A stretch of DNA of 64,000 nt from Rhea pennata (lineage: Eukaryota; Chordata; Aves; Rheiformes; Rheidae). Made by a program: the position numbers and the translations under genes. Of the stretch, positions 39,901 to 54,900 are shown one piece after another (the stretch's first letter is position 1; each line of letters opens with the position of its first letter). The stretch is taken from the NCBI RefSeq assembly GCF_028389875.1, contig NC_084663.1:1054001-1118000 (forward strand), written 5' to 3'. The notes beneath the pieces were generated by a model, which saw nothing but the letters and a program-made list of their open reading frames with translations, searched no databases and was not told where the DNA came from.

Positions 39901-42900
39901 GGCTGCCGTAACTGAGGCAGGCGCGAGAGGTCCGGCTTGGGTCTCTGCTGTTCCTGGAGGTTTTCCCAGCGGGTTGCTGCCCGCAGGTTTATCTGCGTGA
40001 CCCTGGAGCGGTCGCTCTGCAGATAGAGCTGGCCGCGCTCTGCTCTGCTGCTGCTCGGCCCCTGGCTCCCGTGCGCGGAGGCCCCGGCCGTTCCCGGCTG
40101 CGGGACTTTGCTCCTTGCAGCGTCGCACAAAATGCCCCCGGGGAGGGACCGTCGGCGGCGGGTGCCGTCGCGGGGCGGCTCTGCGGTGGCCGCGTCGGAT
40201 GGGGCGGGAGCAGAATCCGCGCCGCGTCCTCGGCTCCGCGGGAATCTCCCTCTCGGGCGCGTGTCGGCGGCTGGAGGCACCGAAGCAGTCAGAGCACGCG
40301 GCCACCTCCGTGGTTTGCTGGCTGGCGGCGGCTCGGCCGGTGGATGCCCGAGCGCTGCCGGGCGGGGGTAGCTCGCCCCGAGCCCCTCCGGTGAGCCGGG
40401 GCTCGGGGCCGCACGCGAGACCTGCCGGCTCCGGGCTTGTGCCCTCGCCGGGTGGCTCGGCGGGTGGGCTGAAAAGCCCTCGGCTAGAGCTGATCAAGAA
40501 GAAAAGGTTGGAACGAGTTCTGCAGAAAAGCCCGCTCGCGTTCCAGCGTGCTCGTCCTTCGCTTCCACTGGAGCTGGGCTTTTAGGGCGACCTGGTGAAT
40601 CACATCAACTTCCGGACGAGCATTTCGGTGCTTGCCACGGTTGAGGAATTTACTTTACCTTTTCAGGTTGTAGAAATGCTTTGAATGTTTTGGTAATGCA
40701 TTTTGACTCTCACGTTTTTTGCAGGGAATGATTCCAAAACACACAACTCTGGAAATCCGTCTTTTCCGCCTGCTGTAAAACTTCAGCAAGCGCAATGTGG
40801 GATTTGCTTGTCATCAGCTGCTTTGAATCCTTCTGCTCTTAGCAAGACCCAGCAGGTTAAATCCTCTGCTGAGTATCTTAAAGGAAGCGATGATGGTTGC
40901 AGTGATCTGGCCCGAGACGGCGCGGTCCTCGTTCAGCACGGCACTTGCCTGAACGCTGCGAGCTCGGGAGGGCCGGAGGACCCCGGCAGCCGCCGGGAAG
41001 GTCGTGCCGGCGCTTCTGCGTCCGCCGTCCCAGGCTCTGCCGTCCCCCGCGGCACCCTTCCTCCCCGCGCCGCCTCGCCCTCGGGGCCGGGATGGGAGCC
41101 CTTGGCTGTGCGGAGGCGATGCCCGCTGGAGCTTTGGTGTGGCCGAGTCCCGCTGCCCCGTGCTCGCGGCTCGCTCGCGACGGAGCCCCTTGGGAGCAAG
41201 AGTGGGGTGGGTGGTGCGGCCGGGCTTGCCTGGCCACCGGCACCGGGGCTGGGAAGGAAGCCCGGATCTCCCGAGTCCTTCGTGTACCTGTTGCACTGAA
41301 ATTGCCCCTTGCGCGGTCGCAGCTGGGCTTTGAAGGAGGGGCCCGGATGTCTGACTGCAGCGTTTCTTGTAAGCCCGTTGCGTGAGCTAGGGGAGTCCCC
41401 AGCAAGCGCTACGGGCAAGGGGAGGCCCCACGTTAGCAGCTGCGAACACGCACAGCCCGGGCTCCGGGCTGGGGGTTAGGAGCTCCTGCTGATCCTTACC
41501 TGCACGTGGAAGGTCCTGGCGCCGCCGTCCCGCTGGAGGGCTTTACGGCGGCGGGACGGAGGTGTGAGGCAGGCACCGGCGTTGCGCTGCAGAAAGCGCG
41601 CTGCCCTGCCGGAGGGGCCGATGGCTCGCGGGGAGGGAGCCGGAGCTGGGGGAGAGGGTCGAAGCCTCGTCCGCTGCGGAGCTGCTCGGGGTTTGCTCCT
41701 GGGAGAGCAGCTGCGGCGGGCACGGGCTGTTGGTTCCCTGAGCAAATCCTGGCTGCGTCTGCTCGGCTCGCCGGGGCAGGCAGCATCTGCCACCACCTTT
41801 GTCCGCGCTCGGTTCAGCTGCCTCTTTTCCAGCCTCCCAGCTGCTCGCCTGCGCGGTGGCTGCTGGGGGGACGTGGCTCACCGTGCGGAGCCTTGCTGCC
41901 AGCTGGCTCCCCGTACTCGGTTGCGCGACGTTCCTATGAGACCGGAAAACCTGCTTTTGGAGCAAAACTAGCGCTTCGCCTGACCGTTCCCTGCGCCGGT
42001 GTGCTCGGGCGCGGAGTGCCCTGGAGGTGGGACCCCGCGGGCGGGCGGGCGGGCGGGTGGCAGGAGGCGTGCGCAGCGGGGAGCCCTCGAGATCATCCCC
42101 CAGGCCCCGTGGGGTCTCTCCGCGCCTGCCCCCTCCCGCGCCTCGCCGCTGACGCCCGGCTGCCTCCCCGCAGGTGCTCTCGGGATGCGCCATCATCGTC
42201 CGCGGACAGCCCCGGGGCGGGCCGCCGCCCGAGCGGCAGATCAACCTGAGCAACATCCGCGCCGGCAACCTGGCCCGCCGCGCGGCCGCCGGGCAGCCGG
42301 ATGCCAAGGACACCCCGGATGAGGTAGGTGCCTCCGGGCGGGATCGCGCGCGGCCGAGGCCCGGGTGGTGCAGCGAGATCGGCAGCCCTGCGGCTGGTGC
42401 CCGGAGCTCGTTGCTCCGCGCCTCTCGCCGCGCTCGCTTGCAGCCGAGCGGCTCCCTGCTCCCTGGCTGCGCTGCAACGGTCTCGCTTCTCGTGCCTCGA
42501 GTAAATCTTCCTCGCTAATTTTCAGCCTCGTGTCTCCAGGGATGGAGGGGCTGAATGAGGGAAATGCATCCGAGGTGTCACTGGAGCAGGCACCTAATTG
42601 GCTTTAGATGGAGGAGCATTAATCAGAGGGCGGTTAAAAGCTTGCCTGGTGCTTTATCACGCTGGCCGAGCCGTAGGCTCCGCGCGCGGGAGGAAAGGTT
42701 GAAGTCTCGTCACGCCCTCAAGTGCTTAAGGTGCAATTACCAACCCTGGTGCCTCCCTGCGCGCGGGACCCGGGCCGAGCACCGCTTGCGCGTGGGGCTC
42801 GCGGCCGACCTCCGCCTCGGGCCGGCTGCGGCCGACGCTGGCGCTAACCGGCCCTTCCGAGGGTGGTGGTCGCGTTGCAACTAGAGGGGCCGGGCAGGAG

Positions 42901-45900
42901 CGTCGCAGCGGACGCAGCAGCTCCGTGGGGTAAATAGGGCTCCGGTCCCTGGAGCGCGCGTGCGGGCCGTGGCGCTGAGCTGCGCAGGATGCGTCCGGCA
43001 GCCCCGCTGACCTCCTCGATGCGATGGGCTGGAGGGTGCCGCTTCCAGCCCTGCGGACCGAGGTGCCTTTGGTGCAGCTTTTGCAAGAGGGGATTAAGTT
43101 CCTTAACGCGGGCCTGCTGCTACCTGTTGCAGGAGGCAGCTACGCGGCCCGGCCTGCCGCGGCCCGTTGCGGTCGCTGAGCGCGGCTGCAGTTCGGGGCG
43201 CGTCTCGGCGTTTGCAATACGGCCCGCGGCTGGAAGGTGCCGGGCTTGGGGGAAGAGGGGGAAGGAGCCAGTGCCGAAACTGGGGGCACCGTGCTGCAGC
43301 GGGTCGTGCCGAGGGGGATGTCGAGGAGGGGAGTTTGCGTGGAGGTGGCTCTGCCCCCTCGGCTGAGCCTCCTCCGCGCGTGCTGCGGGCGGCTCTGCTG
43401 CTCCGGGAGGGGTGCCCCAGCCTCATCTCTTTCCACGAGGCAAACCGTTTTCTTCCTGAGCTGACGCGCTGTTTTGGGGAGCGCTGCTTTGCAAAGTGCC
43501 TCCCCGCCCGGTCCTGAAGCGAGCGGGACGGTGAGATCCCACGCGGGGCCGCGTGTCCCGGCCGTCTGCACGGCTGCTGGCGTCCGTGCGGCCCGAGCGA
43601 GGGCTGCGCTCCGTCTCCTCCGGGAGCCTGCCCGGGCTTCGGCCAGCTATTTTTGGCTGAGCGTGTGCAGATGAGGAAGCAGGGAGGAGGGAGGCTGGAG
43701 GATCCTCTCCCACCTGCGCTACGGCCTCTCTTCTCCCTGCCAAGAGCGCTTGGACAGTGTCCTCTGCCGCGTGGACGTGATCCCAGCCGCCCCGGGGCAG
43801 AGCCATCTGCCTAGAGGAGCGCGGGGCCTGCTGGAAAGTAAATCTTGACCCTTAGGCAAGGGGGGAGAGGAGGGGGAGAGCAGCGCTACAGGGTCATTGC
43901 CCTTGCAAGCGCGTGCGCTCCTGCAGGACCGTGTCGAAGTAGCGCAGCGCGCGGGAGAGCGCGTCGGCTCCCCGCGGCGCCGGCTCCCGGGGCTTCGCAG
44001 CCCTCACTGCGTTCGGCCCCCGCCACCTCGTGCCACCCCCCTCTCTCTGTCTCTCTCTGCAGCCCTGGGGCTTTCCTGCTCGCGAGTTCCTGCGCAAGAA
44101 GCTCATCGGGAAGGAGGTCTGCTTCACGGTGGAGTACAAGACCCCGCAAGGCCGCGAGTACGGGATGGTGTACCTGGGCAAAGGTGAGCGGCGCGGGGGG
44201 CGTCGGGGGCCCCGGGGCCGTTCGGCGCGTCTCGGCACAAAGCTGCGGGCGAGCCCAGCTCGCGGCACCGCGTGGATCCCCGTAGGTTTCCGCTTGCCGT
44301 CCTTCTGGTCGTTAAATCTCGCGCTGAACCTGGCGGGGGTCAGTGCGTGGCGTTTGCGGATTCGGAAGGAGAGGAGTGTGCAGGTTGTTTTCTGCAACGC
44401 GCAGGCGCTGCTTTGAAGAACTGGCTTAAGATCCGGCTTCTGTGGGATGCTCAAAGCGAGACTTGAGGCCGCTTTGGCGTTAACCTGCGGTGCCGAGGAG
44501 AAGAGTGCGGCGGGCGCGGCGGCGAAGCTGGGGCGCTGCTCTCCTGATGCTCGCTCGCCAGGGAGCGTGGGCTGTGCGCTTTCACGTGGGGAAACTCCGT
44601 TTCCTCCCGGGCTGACAGGACCTTTACGGAGGGGCCGGTCTGTGGGCCTCTGCGGCGTTCGGCCGCTGCAAAAGAGCGCAGTACGGGATTCGACTTCGCC
44701 TGGAATTTATACTGATAGCCAAGCAGAAGAATTATTAAAAAAAAAATATCAAAAAGATTGCAAGGTGGAAGTGCGCAACTTGACGGAAATACGGTCCAAG
44801 AGCTCCTGCAGGATCTGCTCCAGAGTCCCCCCAGGGATGCTCCAGGCCGTGCTGCTCCTGAGATTGCACCTTTCAGGGGTGCTTTGTTCCTTGCCTCAGG
44901 AGCTGATGGGACCTCGGTTCCTAAAGTCTCTGTTTGGACTTCTGCTCGATGTCCTTATATTTACTCCCGTTAGGCAAAGCGTCCTGATCGCACGTGCTGA
45001 TGCTGCGGTGTCAGCACACAGCAGTGTAGCAGTTTTATCTCCCTGAGGTTTAGGGAAGTCTCTTGTCTCTGCCTGTCCCCCAACCCTGCAGTGGGGTTTT
45101 GTGCTCGGTTTCTCAAGTGGGTCTTGGCTGCGGTGTTTTATGAATCCTGCTCTATGCTTGTAGATTAGCATTTGTGCTCTTGCTTCATTCGGTTAGCTTT
45201 AAGCTATCATCCAGTCATGGTAAGAGTAACAGTACGAGAAACTGGCTTAGATATGGGGCTGCTGTTCTCTGCTGGGATTAGCGCCACGTTAAACTTCTCG
45301 TGCCCTTGCGCTTCAAGAAGCGGGGCAGGAATTGCTCAAAATGGGTTGTTTTCTGGGAAGTGAGTACCCACCAGCACTTGACTTGTCCTTCTGTGCTATA
45401 TGACGTTGTATATCTGCTTGGATGCACCAGTCCAGCACTGGGCAGGAGATGCATGGGATGAATATGCAGCTGTGCATTCATCAGAAGTGTTGGTGCCAAA
45501 ACTGAGACAACCCTGTGACTGATATATTTTGGATTTAACCATGTTCTAGGTCAGATTCAGCCAAGAGCTCGCTTGCAGCCTTCTTTATATTAAGAGACTC
45601 AACAGGATAATTTACCCAGGGGTGGAACTGAACTATCGCAATTGAGGGGAGAGAGAGGAAAGGACCAGAACTATATGTGGACCTAGAAAGAAGTTCAAAT
45701 GCAAAAGCAGTACAGCAACTACCAAGCATTGGGCACCCACCTCTGGGAACAAGTTCCAGTCTGGGCTGGAGTCTCGGCTCTGTGTGCCTGGAGATTTCGC
45801 TGCTTGCAGCTCAGCTGTGCAGAGACATCCCCTGGTAAGCCTGAAGCGGATAACCTTGGTTGTCTGGAGGCAGCTCCAAATGTCAGCCTCCAGATATGCA

Positions 45901-48900
45901 TCCTGGTGTCACTCCGGGGCTTGGCACCTTTCCTGCAGAAAAAGCAGCAAGTTTGCTGTGCTAGCAAACAGCCAGGACTTGCTCGCAATTGCAGGCAAGT
46001 TTTATCTTGAGGCAGCTCGGCACAAATGGAGTAAGTGTAATTTGGCATCAAGGCTGAAGAACAGCTTCCTAGATTTTCAGTCTGGTTCTGCCTGGATGCG
46101 CATCCCTGGTGTCCCCAGGACCAGGTTCTGCAGCCTTCCCCCTTGTCCTGTAGGAACTTGTGCCCCAGCGGCAGGTGATGCCTCAGCCCCACAGCTGCTT
46201 TCTGCCTGAGATGGACTGGGGACACCCACTGTCACCTTGAACCCTTTTGTAGGAGGGAGCTTTCTCCTCTCAGAATCACAGAACAGTTGAACTTGACAGG
46301 GACCTCTGGAGATCATCTGGTCCAACCCCTCAGCTCCAGCTAAGCCACTTTGCATGGGACTGCATCCAGTTGGGTTTTGAATATCTCCAAGGATGGAGAC
46401 TCCACAACTTTTCCAGGCAACCTGTTCCAGTGCTATACCAGCCTCATAGTAAATTTTTATGTTTTTCCTGTGTTTCAGTTCATGTCCGCTTACTCGTGTC
46501 CTGTCACTGGGCACCACTGAAAACAGTCTGGCCCCATCCTCTGTACACTCTCCCTTTGCATATTTATGCATATGGATAAGGTCCCTCCCAAGCTGCCTCT
46601 TCTCCAGCCTCAACAGTCCCAGCTCTCCCAACTCTCCTCATATGAGAGATGCTCCAGTCCCTTCTTCTCCGTTACTCTTTGCTGGACTCGCTCTGGCAGG
46701 TCCATGTGTTTCTTGCAGTGGAGAGGCCAGACCTGGACCCAGCAGTCGAGGTGAGGCCTCCCCAGGGCTGAGTAGAGGGGAAGGGCTCCCTTGACCTGCT
46801 GGCAACCCTCTTCCTACTGCAGCCCAGGAGACCACTGGCAGCCTTGGCCACAAGAGTGCATTGCTGACTCGTGCTCAGCTTGGTGTCCACCAGGACTCCC
46901 AGGTCCTTCTCTGCAGAGTTGCTCTCCAGCAGTTGGTTTGCCCCCAAGGCTGTCCTGGTGCCTGGGGTTCTTCCTCCGCAGGGGCACAACTTGGCCCTTT
47001 CCCGTGTTGAACTTCATGAGGTTGCTCTCTGCCCATCTCTGCAGCCTGTGGAGGTTCCTCTGGTGTATCAGCTCTTCCTCCCGGTTTTGTGTCAACTGCA
47101 AACTTGCTGGGAATGTGTTCGGTCCCATCAGCCAAGTCATTAATGAAGATGTTAAACAGTATTGACCCCAGTATCGACCCCTGGGGTACACCACTCGTGA
47201 CCAGCCTCCAGCTGGACTTTGAGCTGCTCACAACCCTCTGAGCCTGGTGGTTCAGCCAGCTTTCAGTCAACCTCACTGACCACTTGTGTGTGTCTGTGAG
47301 GGTGTTAGGGGAGAGAGTGTCCAAAGTCTGGTTGGAGTCAAGGTATACAACACCCAGTGCTCTGTCCTCACCTGCCAAGCCCATCGTTTCATCGTAGAAG
47401 GCTGTCGGGTCGAAGGGCACCATTTCCCCTTCGTCAATCCACCTTGACTATTCCTGATCACCTTCCTGTGCTTCATGTATGAGGAAGTGGTGTCCAGGGT
47501 TGGTTTTTTGTCATTGCCTTCCCAGGGATCAAGTTGAGGCTGACTGGCCTGTTGTTTCCTGGATCTTCTTCCTTTGCCCACTTTAATGTTGAGATGCTGG
47601 TAAATACTGTTGTCCCATCAATCATGCAAGGACATGAGCCTGAGCATATCCTTGATCCCCGTCAGCTGGTTCCCCAGAACAGCCTGTGTCTTTCCATCCC
47701 CACTGGGCTCTGAGCTGTGAACCCTCTGGGCTTCCGCTGCCAGGTTTTTCTGGGGGATACCAAGATGACAAGCCTGCTCCTTCCCTTCCTACTGCTCCCG
47801 GCTCAGGGAGGGCCTTCGGTAGCTGACCTGTGGGTTTTAATTGCCAGGGAAGAAAGGAGGTGATGCACAGGGAGGAGAGGTTGTTTCTGGAAGTGAGGCA
47901 CAAATTGCTGGTGCCTCTGAGTGCGCGATACGAGGCTCGTTTGCGCGGGGACTGGCAGGCAATCAGCTCTGCTGCACGAACGGAAAGCAAAACATCGCTG
48001 TTGACTCCTGCTTCTCCTGCTGCTGCTGATCAGTGCGTGTCTGCTTAAGCCTCTGAACACTTCATGTCCTTCCCCGCTTTCCCCCGATCGATGCCTTCTC
48101 TGAGTTTGCCCTCCTTGATCTCTGCTCTGCAATCTGGCTCCCTTTGGTTCTCGCCTTCAGGAAATGAGTGTCGTCTCTGCAGCGGGTCCTAGCTGCCCAA
48201 CAGATTCAAGCCCTTTCTGTGGATGTTGAAAGCAGCTTGGCTGGGGGTTGGAGACTTATCTCCTGCAGATTTCAGGGGCTTTGGGGCCAGAACTCCTCAG
48301 GATGCTTGTCCCCCTTGGAGAGGAGGTCTGCCCGGCAATGCTTCCGAAGGCATGTGCTGCGGTGCTCGGTGACACCAAGGGGGATGGCAGACGGGCAACA
48401 GCATCAGCTTCGCAAGTCCTGGTGGCTGCTGGTGCCTTGCAGTGTGATGCCAAAGCTGTTCTGTGGCAGCAGCTTAGGTAAGGTTGCATGAGTGTCCCGG
48501 GCGCAGCTCTGCTGCTTCGTGACTCCTCCTGTGCCCGCGTGAGGGTTTGTACCATCGTTTTTCAAGCCAAGCTTTGATAGATAGTCATGTGGGCTGCTTC
48601 CTCCTAGGATGGAGAAGCTGGAAGGGTCCCGTGGAGGGTGACCGAGATGGCCAGATGCTCGGGTCTGTGAGCCTCCCGGGGAGGGGAAGGGAGCAGGGCT
48701 GGCGCGGTCGGCCCTGGAGGAGGCGATGGGGGGTTTGGCAGCAACCGTGTGAAAGGCAGGTACAAAGATGACAGAGCCAAACCCTTCTTGCTGGTGGCGG
48801 GTGGCTTAACCACAGACAGCCACAAACTGTGGCTTGAGGGCTCGGGGTGGCCGGCAGGGAAGGACCCTTCCTGGCGAGGGTGTTGCAGCCCTGCGGAGCT

Positions 48901-51900
48901 CTGGCCTCCGAGGTTTCGAACGTGGCTGGAGGTGGCCAGGGCCAGCTTGACCCAGTTTGAGCGACAGTCCTGCTTGGAGTGAGAAGTTGGACTAGAGGCA
49001 TCCAGCGACCCCTTTGCACCAGCGCCGCCGTGAGGGGGCCCCAGCTGACTTCCCGCCCCGCTCCGCGTCCGGCCGTCCTTGCTGCTTTACGGACCTCCTC
49101 CCAGCAGCCTCTCTCGCACCCGCGCGTTACCGGCGTGCGTGGCGAGGCGGGGGCTGTGGGTCCTCCGGGCGCGAGAAGGCGGCGAGGGGGTCCTGCCTGC
49201 TGCGGCTTGCAGAGCCCCCCAAGGCCCCGCGTATCTGCGGTTTGCTGTTCGGTGGCGCCGCGATCAGCCCGCGGGCTCCGTTCGGTCATCTGCTGCCTTG
49301 CCGTGCGCCCCGCTGGAGACCGTGGCGCGTGCCTCCTGCGTGGGTGTCTTCCTTGCTGTTAAACCCCAGCCTGTCATGCCGCTGAGGCGAGAAATGAAGC
49401 GTAAAACGCCGAGGCTCCCTCCGCCCCGGCGGAGCGCTGCCGCCGGGACGCCCCGAGCCCCGCGCGGGGCTGGAGGCTTCTCGGGTCGGCGTGTGCCGAG
49501 CCGCGCGCCGCGGCCGTGCTCACGTCCCCCGTCCCCCTCCCACGCTGTGGGAGCAGCTCCTCGCCGTCTCTGCGGCCCCCCAGCCCGCGCGCTGCTGGGG
49601 ACCCAACCGTCCCGCTCCGTTACTGGCTCCTCCGCTGCGGTTACCCCGTGTCTGCTGCCCAAGCGGCAGAGTTCCCAAGCCTTCCTCGCGGCAAACCCAG
49701 CCCAGCGGAGCCGCGACCGTGCTTGTCGTCTGTCGTGCCGCTTCGCCCCCCTGCTTGCTGGCTGTCGTTGGGTGAAACGGCCTCGCTCGGGAGCTCTTTC
49801 CGGGGACGAGGTCTGCTCCGAGCCTCCCGTTCGCACGGCGCCTCCTTCTTTCGGAGCCGCGCGCACCGTATGCTTTCTGGGTGCTCGTTTCACGGAGTCT
49901 CCTCTCCTCTCTCCGCAGACACAAGCGGCGAGAACATTGCCGAGTCTCTCGTGGCAGAAGGACTGGCCTCCCGCAGGGAAGGAATCCGAGCCAATAAGTA
50001 CGTATGCTGTTGCATTTCTAAACTCCCCCTGCGATGTGAGTGTTCGGGGGTCACGTAGCTCTCTAGCAGTTACTGATCTGCACCAAGAAGCAGGGCTGGT
50101 GGGTTCTTCAGCTTTTGTCGGAGACCGGTCCCTCCTGGGCTGCTCCGGGGCTTTCTGCGGTGCTGCAGTTCTGCAAAGCACCAGGGCTTTTGGTCACTGG
50201 AAGATGAGCTTAGCGTTGAGTCGAGGCTGGACGGGTGATGTTTGTACTCTCGTCCCACTTCTAGACGGTGCAGTTCTTGCTAGGTACCTGTGCTAGACAC
50301 GCAGGGCCAAGCCTTGGAGCCGGTGCTGCTCTTTCAGCCAGTCCCCGTCAGGAATCAGTAACCCCGAAGGCTTCGCGAGGAGCTGTGGGGGGAACCCTGC
50401 CCTTCCCTGCGGTGCGCTGGCGTCTCCCGGGCATGGCCCAAGGCTTGGGCTATTGCGTTACAGTGGCGTGAATTTTTTCTGTGGCAACTCTATAAATACC
50501 AGTGAGACACTATTTCCATCCCTATGTCTGCCGGGCTGGAAGCGTGCCTGTGTCGCTTCCTAAAACTGTTTCTGGCACGCTTGGATGCTTTCCATCCAAT
50601 GTTTTCAGCAGCGCAGTCTGCGAACAGGTATGTTGAGTAAACAGAGCGTGCGTTGCCAGGGGTGTGGATGGGTTATTTTATTCCCCGACTTGCCAGTGCG
50701 GAAGCCCCGTGTGCCGAGCAGTTCCTGATTGCCGGCTGTCTGGGGAAGCGGCTTCTGCATCAGCGTGTTTCTCTCCCCAAGGTGAAACTTTGGGAGAATC
50801 AGACTCCGGAGGGCCTGGGAAAGCGTGGCCTCTGGAGCAGGACACGGGAGCGCACGGTCGGAGGGGACGGGCGCCGGGGCAGGCGAGCAGCTCCCCAGGC
50901 TGCCCAGGGCATCGAGGAGCCCGGACAGCGGAGCAGGCGCTGCAAAGATGAGAGAGGTCGGCAAGGAAAAATTACGCTTGCGAAGCGCAGTTGAAGCCGG
51001 CGCTTGCTTCTGTGTTCTGGTTTTCCACCTCCTGGATCAGTCTCAAATTGCAAAGGCAGGAGTTAATGCAGGAGACGTGCTAGTTTGCTCACATTGGCCT
51101 TGTTCTGCTCGCTGCTGGAAAGCCCCTGCCCCTGGCAGGGCCGCCAGGACCCTGCGGAGGCTCTCACCGGGGGCAGGGCGCGCTCGGGCAGAGCTGGCTA
51201 ACGAGCAGCCCGGGCTAACGAGCAGCCCGGGCCGCGCGTGCTGCCGCGGGGTGGGTCGCTCGCTCGCTCGCAGCGTGTGGCCGTGCAGTTCGAGGCGCGT
51301 GGGAGACGGCGCTTCCACGGCGCGGGCGCCGCCGGCGGAAATTGCTGGGGTTGTGCTTGCTGCCCGTGCCTGGAGACGAGGGTCACGCGCAGCACAGGAC
51401 CGCGGCTCTGACTTGGTCCCTCTGCAGAGCATAGATCCAGCTATAAACCTTTGATGTTGCTGCTCTTTTGCTTCTAAAGGTTTTTCGTTCTGTGAGGTAC
51501 TGTTTTTAGCTCTGTATGGTGCACTTGGTCGCTAGGGAGCATTTGTTAGTGTAAAGTTTGCTTGCTTGCAGGATTATGTTCTTTAGTCTTTATATTTTTG
51601 ACAACCAGTCCTGAAAAGAACCAGCAAGATACCCTGCAAACCCCACGTGTGGTAGCTTGTGTTTTCAGTTTGGATTCGGGCAGCCTTGAAAAGCGATTTG
51701 AGAGTAGTGAGGGGGCAGCTTTGCGTTGCGGGGTTGGGTTTAGGCGCCCAAATCCCCTGGACTCCAGACTGAGCTCCCCTCGTCCTGGCGGGCGTTAGCT
51801 CCCGTTGCTGCCAGTGATTCTGCGGCTTGTCTGACTCCGTCGAAATGGATGCAGGTAACTTGTGCCCTCGCATTCCTTGCTTGGGTGGAGTTGGACACCT

Positions 51901-54900
51901 GCCTGCTGGAGCTGCCGGACGTGGTGGTCTCGCGAACGTGGGTGGAAGCAACGTGCGGTGATGGCGTTGGGCAGAGGCTGAGCGGTTTGACCGTCCATCA
52001 AAGCAGGGTCTGGAACAAATGCCCCACTTGATCCCCAGAGATGAAACGTGCCCTTAGCCCACCTCAAAGGGGGCTGTGACACAGGGACTTTCCTGAGGAA
52101 CGGAGAAGGCGATTGCATGATGCTCTGCCTTGTCCCTGCTTTCCAGCCAGCCTTCCCTGCCCAAGCAGAGGTTGGCTGTGTCGACCAGTCACCCTGGCTC
52201 TACTCCAGACGGTGCAGGGGGACATCTGCTCGACCAGCAGCCCTGCCTCTGCTTGATGCTCATCTGTTCAGGACAGAAAAGTCAGCTGATGAACGCAGAG
52301 CAGCCCTGCACTTGCACATCGGAGAGCCTCTGACTTCAACGTGAGAGGGCTCTGCCTGTCTGAAAGGTGAAGCTGGTCTGTCAGTTCTCTGCCCCGGACT
52401 TCTCCAGCACATCTGGACTAGCCTGTTTGCCAGAGGGAAGTGAAATTTGTGGTGCAGGTTGGGCTGCAGCCGTCTGTGCTCACGGAGAAATGCAGGTGGG
52501 CCCTGTGTTCTGGTGGCTTTGGCTTGTTGGGGTCTGCCCTTCCCAGTCTCCTCAGATGCCTGCGGTGCTGCTGTAAGGCCCGGGGCGTGCTGAGCTGGCC
52601 TGCGATGACAGCGTGGTGGCAGGAGCAGGGCACACGGCAGTAACGCCCGTCCGAGCGAGCACGTCTTGGGTTGGTGCGTGGTGGAGGTCATGCTGCTTCC
52701 TACAATTCAGAGCGTGTTGCTGCTTCGAGTTTGCTCCCTTAACTCAAAGGGTGTGAGGGGTGTGCGAGCAGCACCGTCGTGGTCAGCTCTTTGGGGCAGG
52801 CGCAAGCGGAGCAGGGTGAGAAGAGGCTGAAGCCTGAGCTTGAAGTTGATGGGCTTGGAGGAGCTGGATGGGCTCGAGATGGGCGCAGCGAAACCTGCCG
52901 TGCTGGGCTCCTGCAAGGCCATTTTCTGCTGTCAGCATGTCAAGCGGGTATTTAAAGCCAGGCATGTCCATCAGGTGACTGCAGGTCAGCAGAGCATCTT
53001 GGCTTGTGTAATGAACTTGGGATTCATCAGGTTGCAGCTCTGCCTTGAGCTGAGCTGAAGGATGCTGAAACAAAAATATCGCTATTTATTTAATGGATTA
53101 CGACAGCATTTGGCAGAGTCTTCCTTCATCAGGGATTTGGCTGTCTCTCTGGTAGAGAGATGGATACTGCTGCTTTTTACCTTTGAAGATTGACTGCAGT
53201 GTGCTCTTGTGCAGGGCTTTGGGAGAAGTCTGCGGCTCTGGTCTTGCCTGGGAGTTAAATACTTGTCTCGCATCCCTGCTCTCCCAAAGCACGCTGTGCC
53301 GCTCTGAGAGCGCGGACTGCTGGGATGCCCTGCCTTGGTGAAGGACCTGCAGCCAGTGTGCTGCTCTCGCTGTGCTTCGGTTTCTGTCTCTGGACAAGAG
53401 CAGCCTCTTGAAGGGCTGTTGTGCAACTTAGGCCACCTCTAATCTGTCCAAGTGGTGGTTCTCCCAACGATGGGTGTTCAGGCATCGATGGCCCTGTCCG
53501 TATGGCCGAGGACCTTGGTGCGTGCCCTCAGCTCTGCTTGTAACCAGCCCTGGTACCGTCTGTGCTGAGGCCCTGGAGAACCTCTCTGCTCGCTTTACTG
53601 AACGTTGCTGTAGCAGCATAAACCATCTCACTAACCCACCCGGGCGGTGCCTTGTCTTGAGTGGTTGAGCTGTTAAAAAGCTGTTAAAGGAAAGTGCCTA
53701 AAAGCTGTGACTCATGTTCTTGATAAAATTTGCAGGAGCTAGCAGTGTCCTGCCTGCTCGTCTTCAGTGCCCTGCTCTGCTGCCTTGAGTCCCGCGTGCT
53801 TTTGTCTGATGTGTGTTCTTCCTTCCGTGCAGTCCTGAGCAGAACAGACTGGCAGAGCTGGAGGAGCAGGCCAAGATTGCAAAGAAAGGGATGTGGAGTG
53901 AAGGGACAGGCTCTCACACGATCCGGGATCTCAAATACACGATCGAAAATCCTCGGCACTTTGTGGACTCCATGCACCAGAAGCCAGTCAATGGTAAGTT
54001 TATGCGACTGTGGAAGTTGTGCATGTCACTGGTGTGCATAGAAGCAGTCTTCAGTCCTCCTGACGAGCCTTTCTTCTGGCCAGTGGTGCTTGCATCTGCC
54101 CTGATTTTGCGGCAGTTTTGTGGCTTGCGTGCCTGTGGCTTCAGTGGACAGCGGGTGGGCTGCAGAGCACCGTGCTGCCTGCTGCTTGGGTGGTGTCCTC
54201 AGCTTTGCTGGTTTTGCATGAATGGTGTGATCACCGCGATGCAGTGAGCGTTTGTGGGAGGAGGAGGAGGTCAGCAGCGCCGCTGCAGCTCACGCTGAGC
54301 CCCGCTCCGCAGCCAAAACCAACGTCTCTGCTTCCGTCCTGCAGCCATCATAGAGCACGTCCGGGACGGCAGCGTGGTGAGAGCGCTCCTCCTTCCTGAT
54401 TACTACCTGGTCACAGTCATGCTCTCGGGCATCAAGGTGAGGTTGACTGTTGCTGCCAGGTCTGTGCCTGGCATTTTGAGCCCTTGCACTTTGCAGCCAG
54501 TTGCCCCTTCCAGGCTGCCCCCTGAGTTTGCTGTGCTTCCTTTCCCCTCTGCGCTCTCGGTAGTGGGTCTGGTGCGAGCGGGTAAGGGCTTTCACCAGAA
54601 ACCACCTGCTTTCCCAAGGACAACGCGGGTCTCTGGGACCAGCTCCGTGCTGCCAGGCCCTTCTGCAGCCCAGGTTCTCTGGGATGCGCTTCAAGGACCT
54701 CCTTGCACAGCTGTAGCTCAGTGAGAGATGGTCTGTGCTCTGCTGGGAGCTGGTCTCAGTGTGCTGCCAGTGCCTGGGCCAGAGCTTGCCCGGCTTGGCA
54801 GTGACACAAGAGCCAGTGCAAAATGGCAGGAAAGCACTGGAAATGCACAGGTCTACCTCCCCAACACGAGCTACAGCCAAAGCGCAAGGGGCTCGAGGAG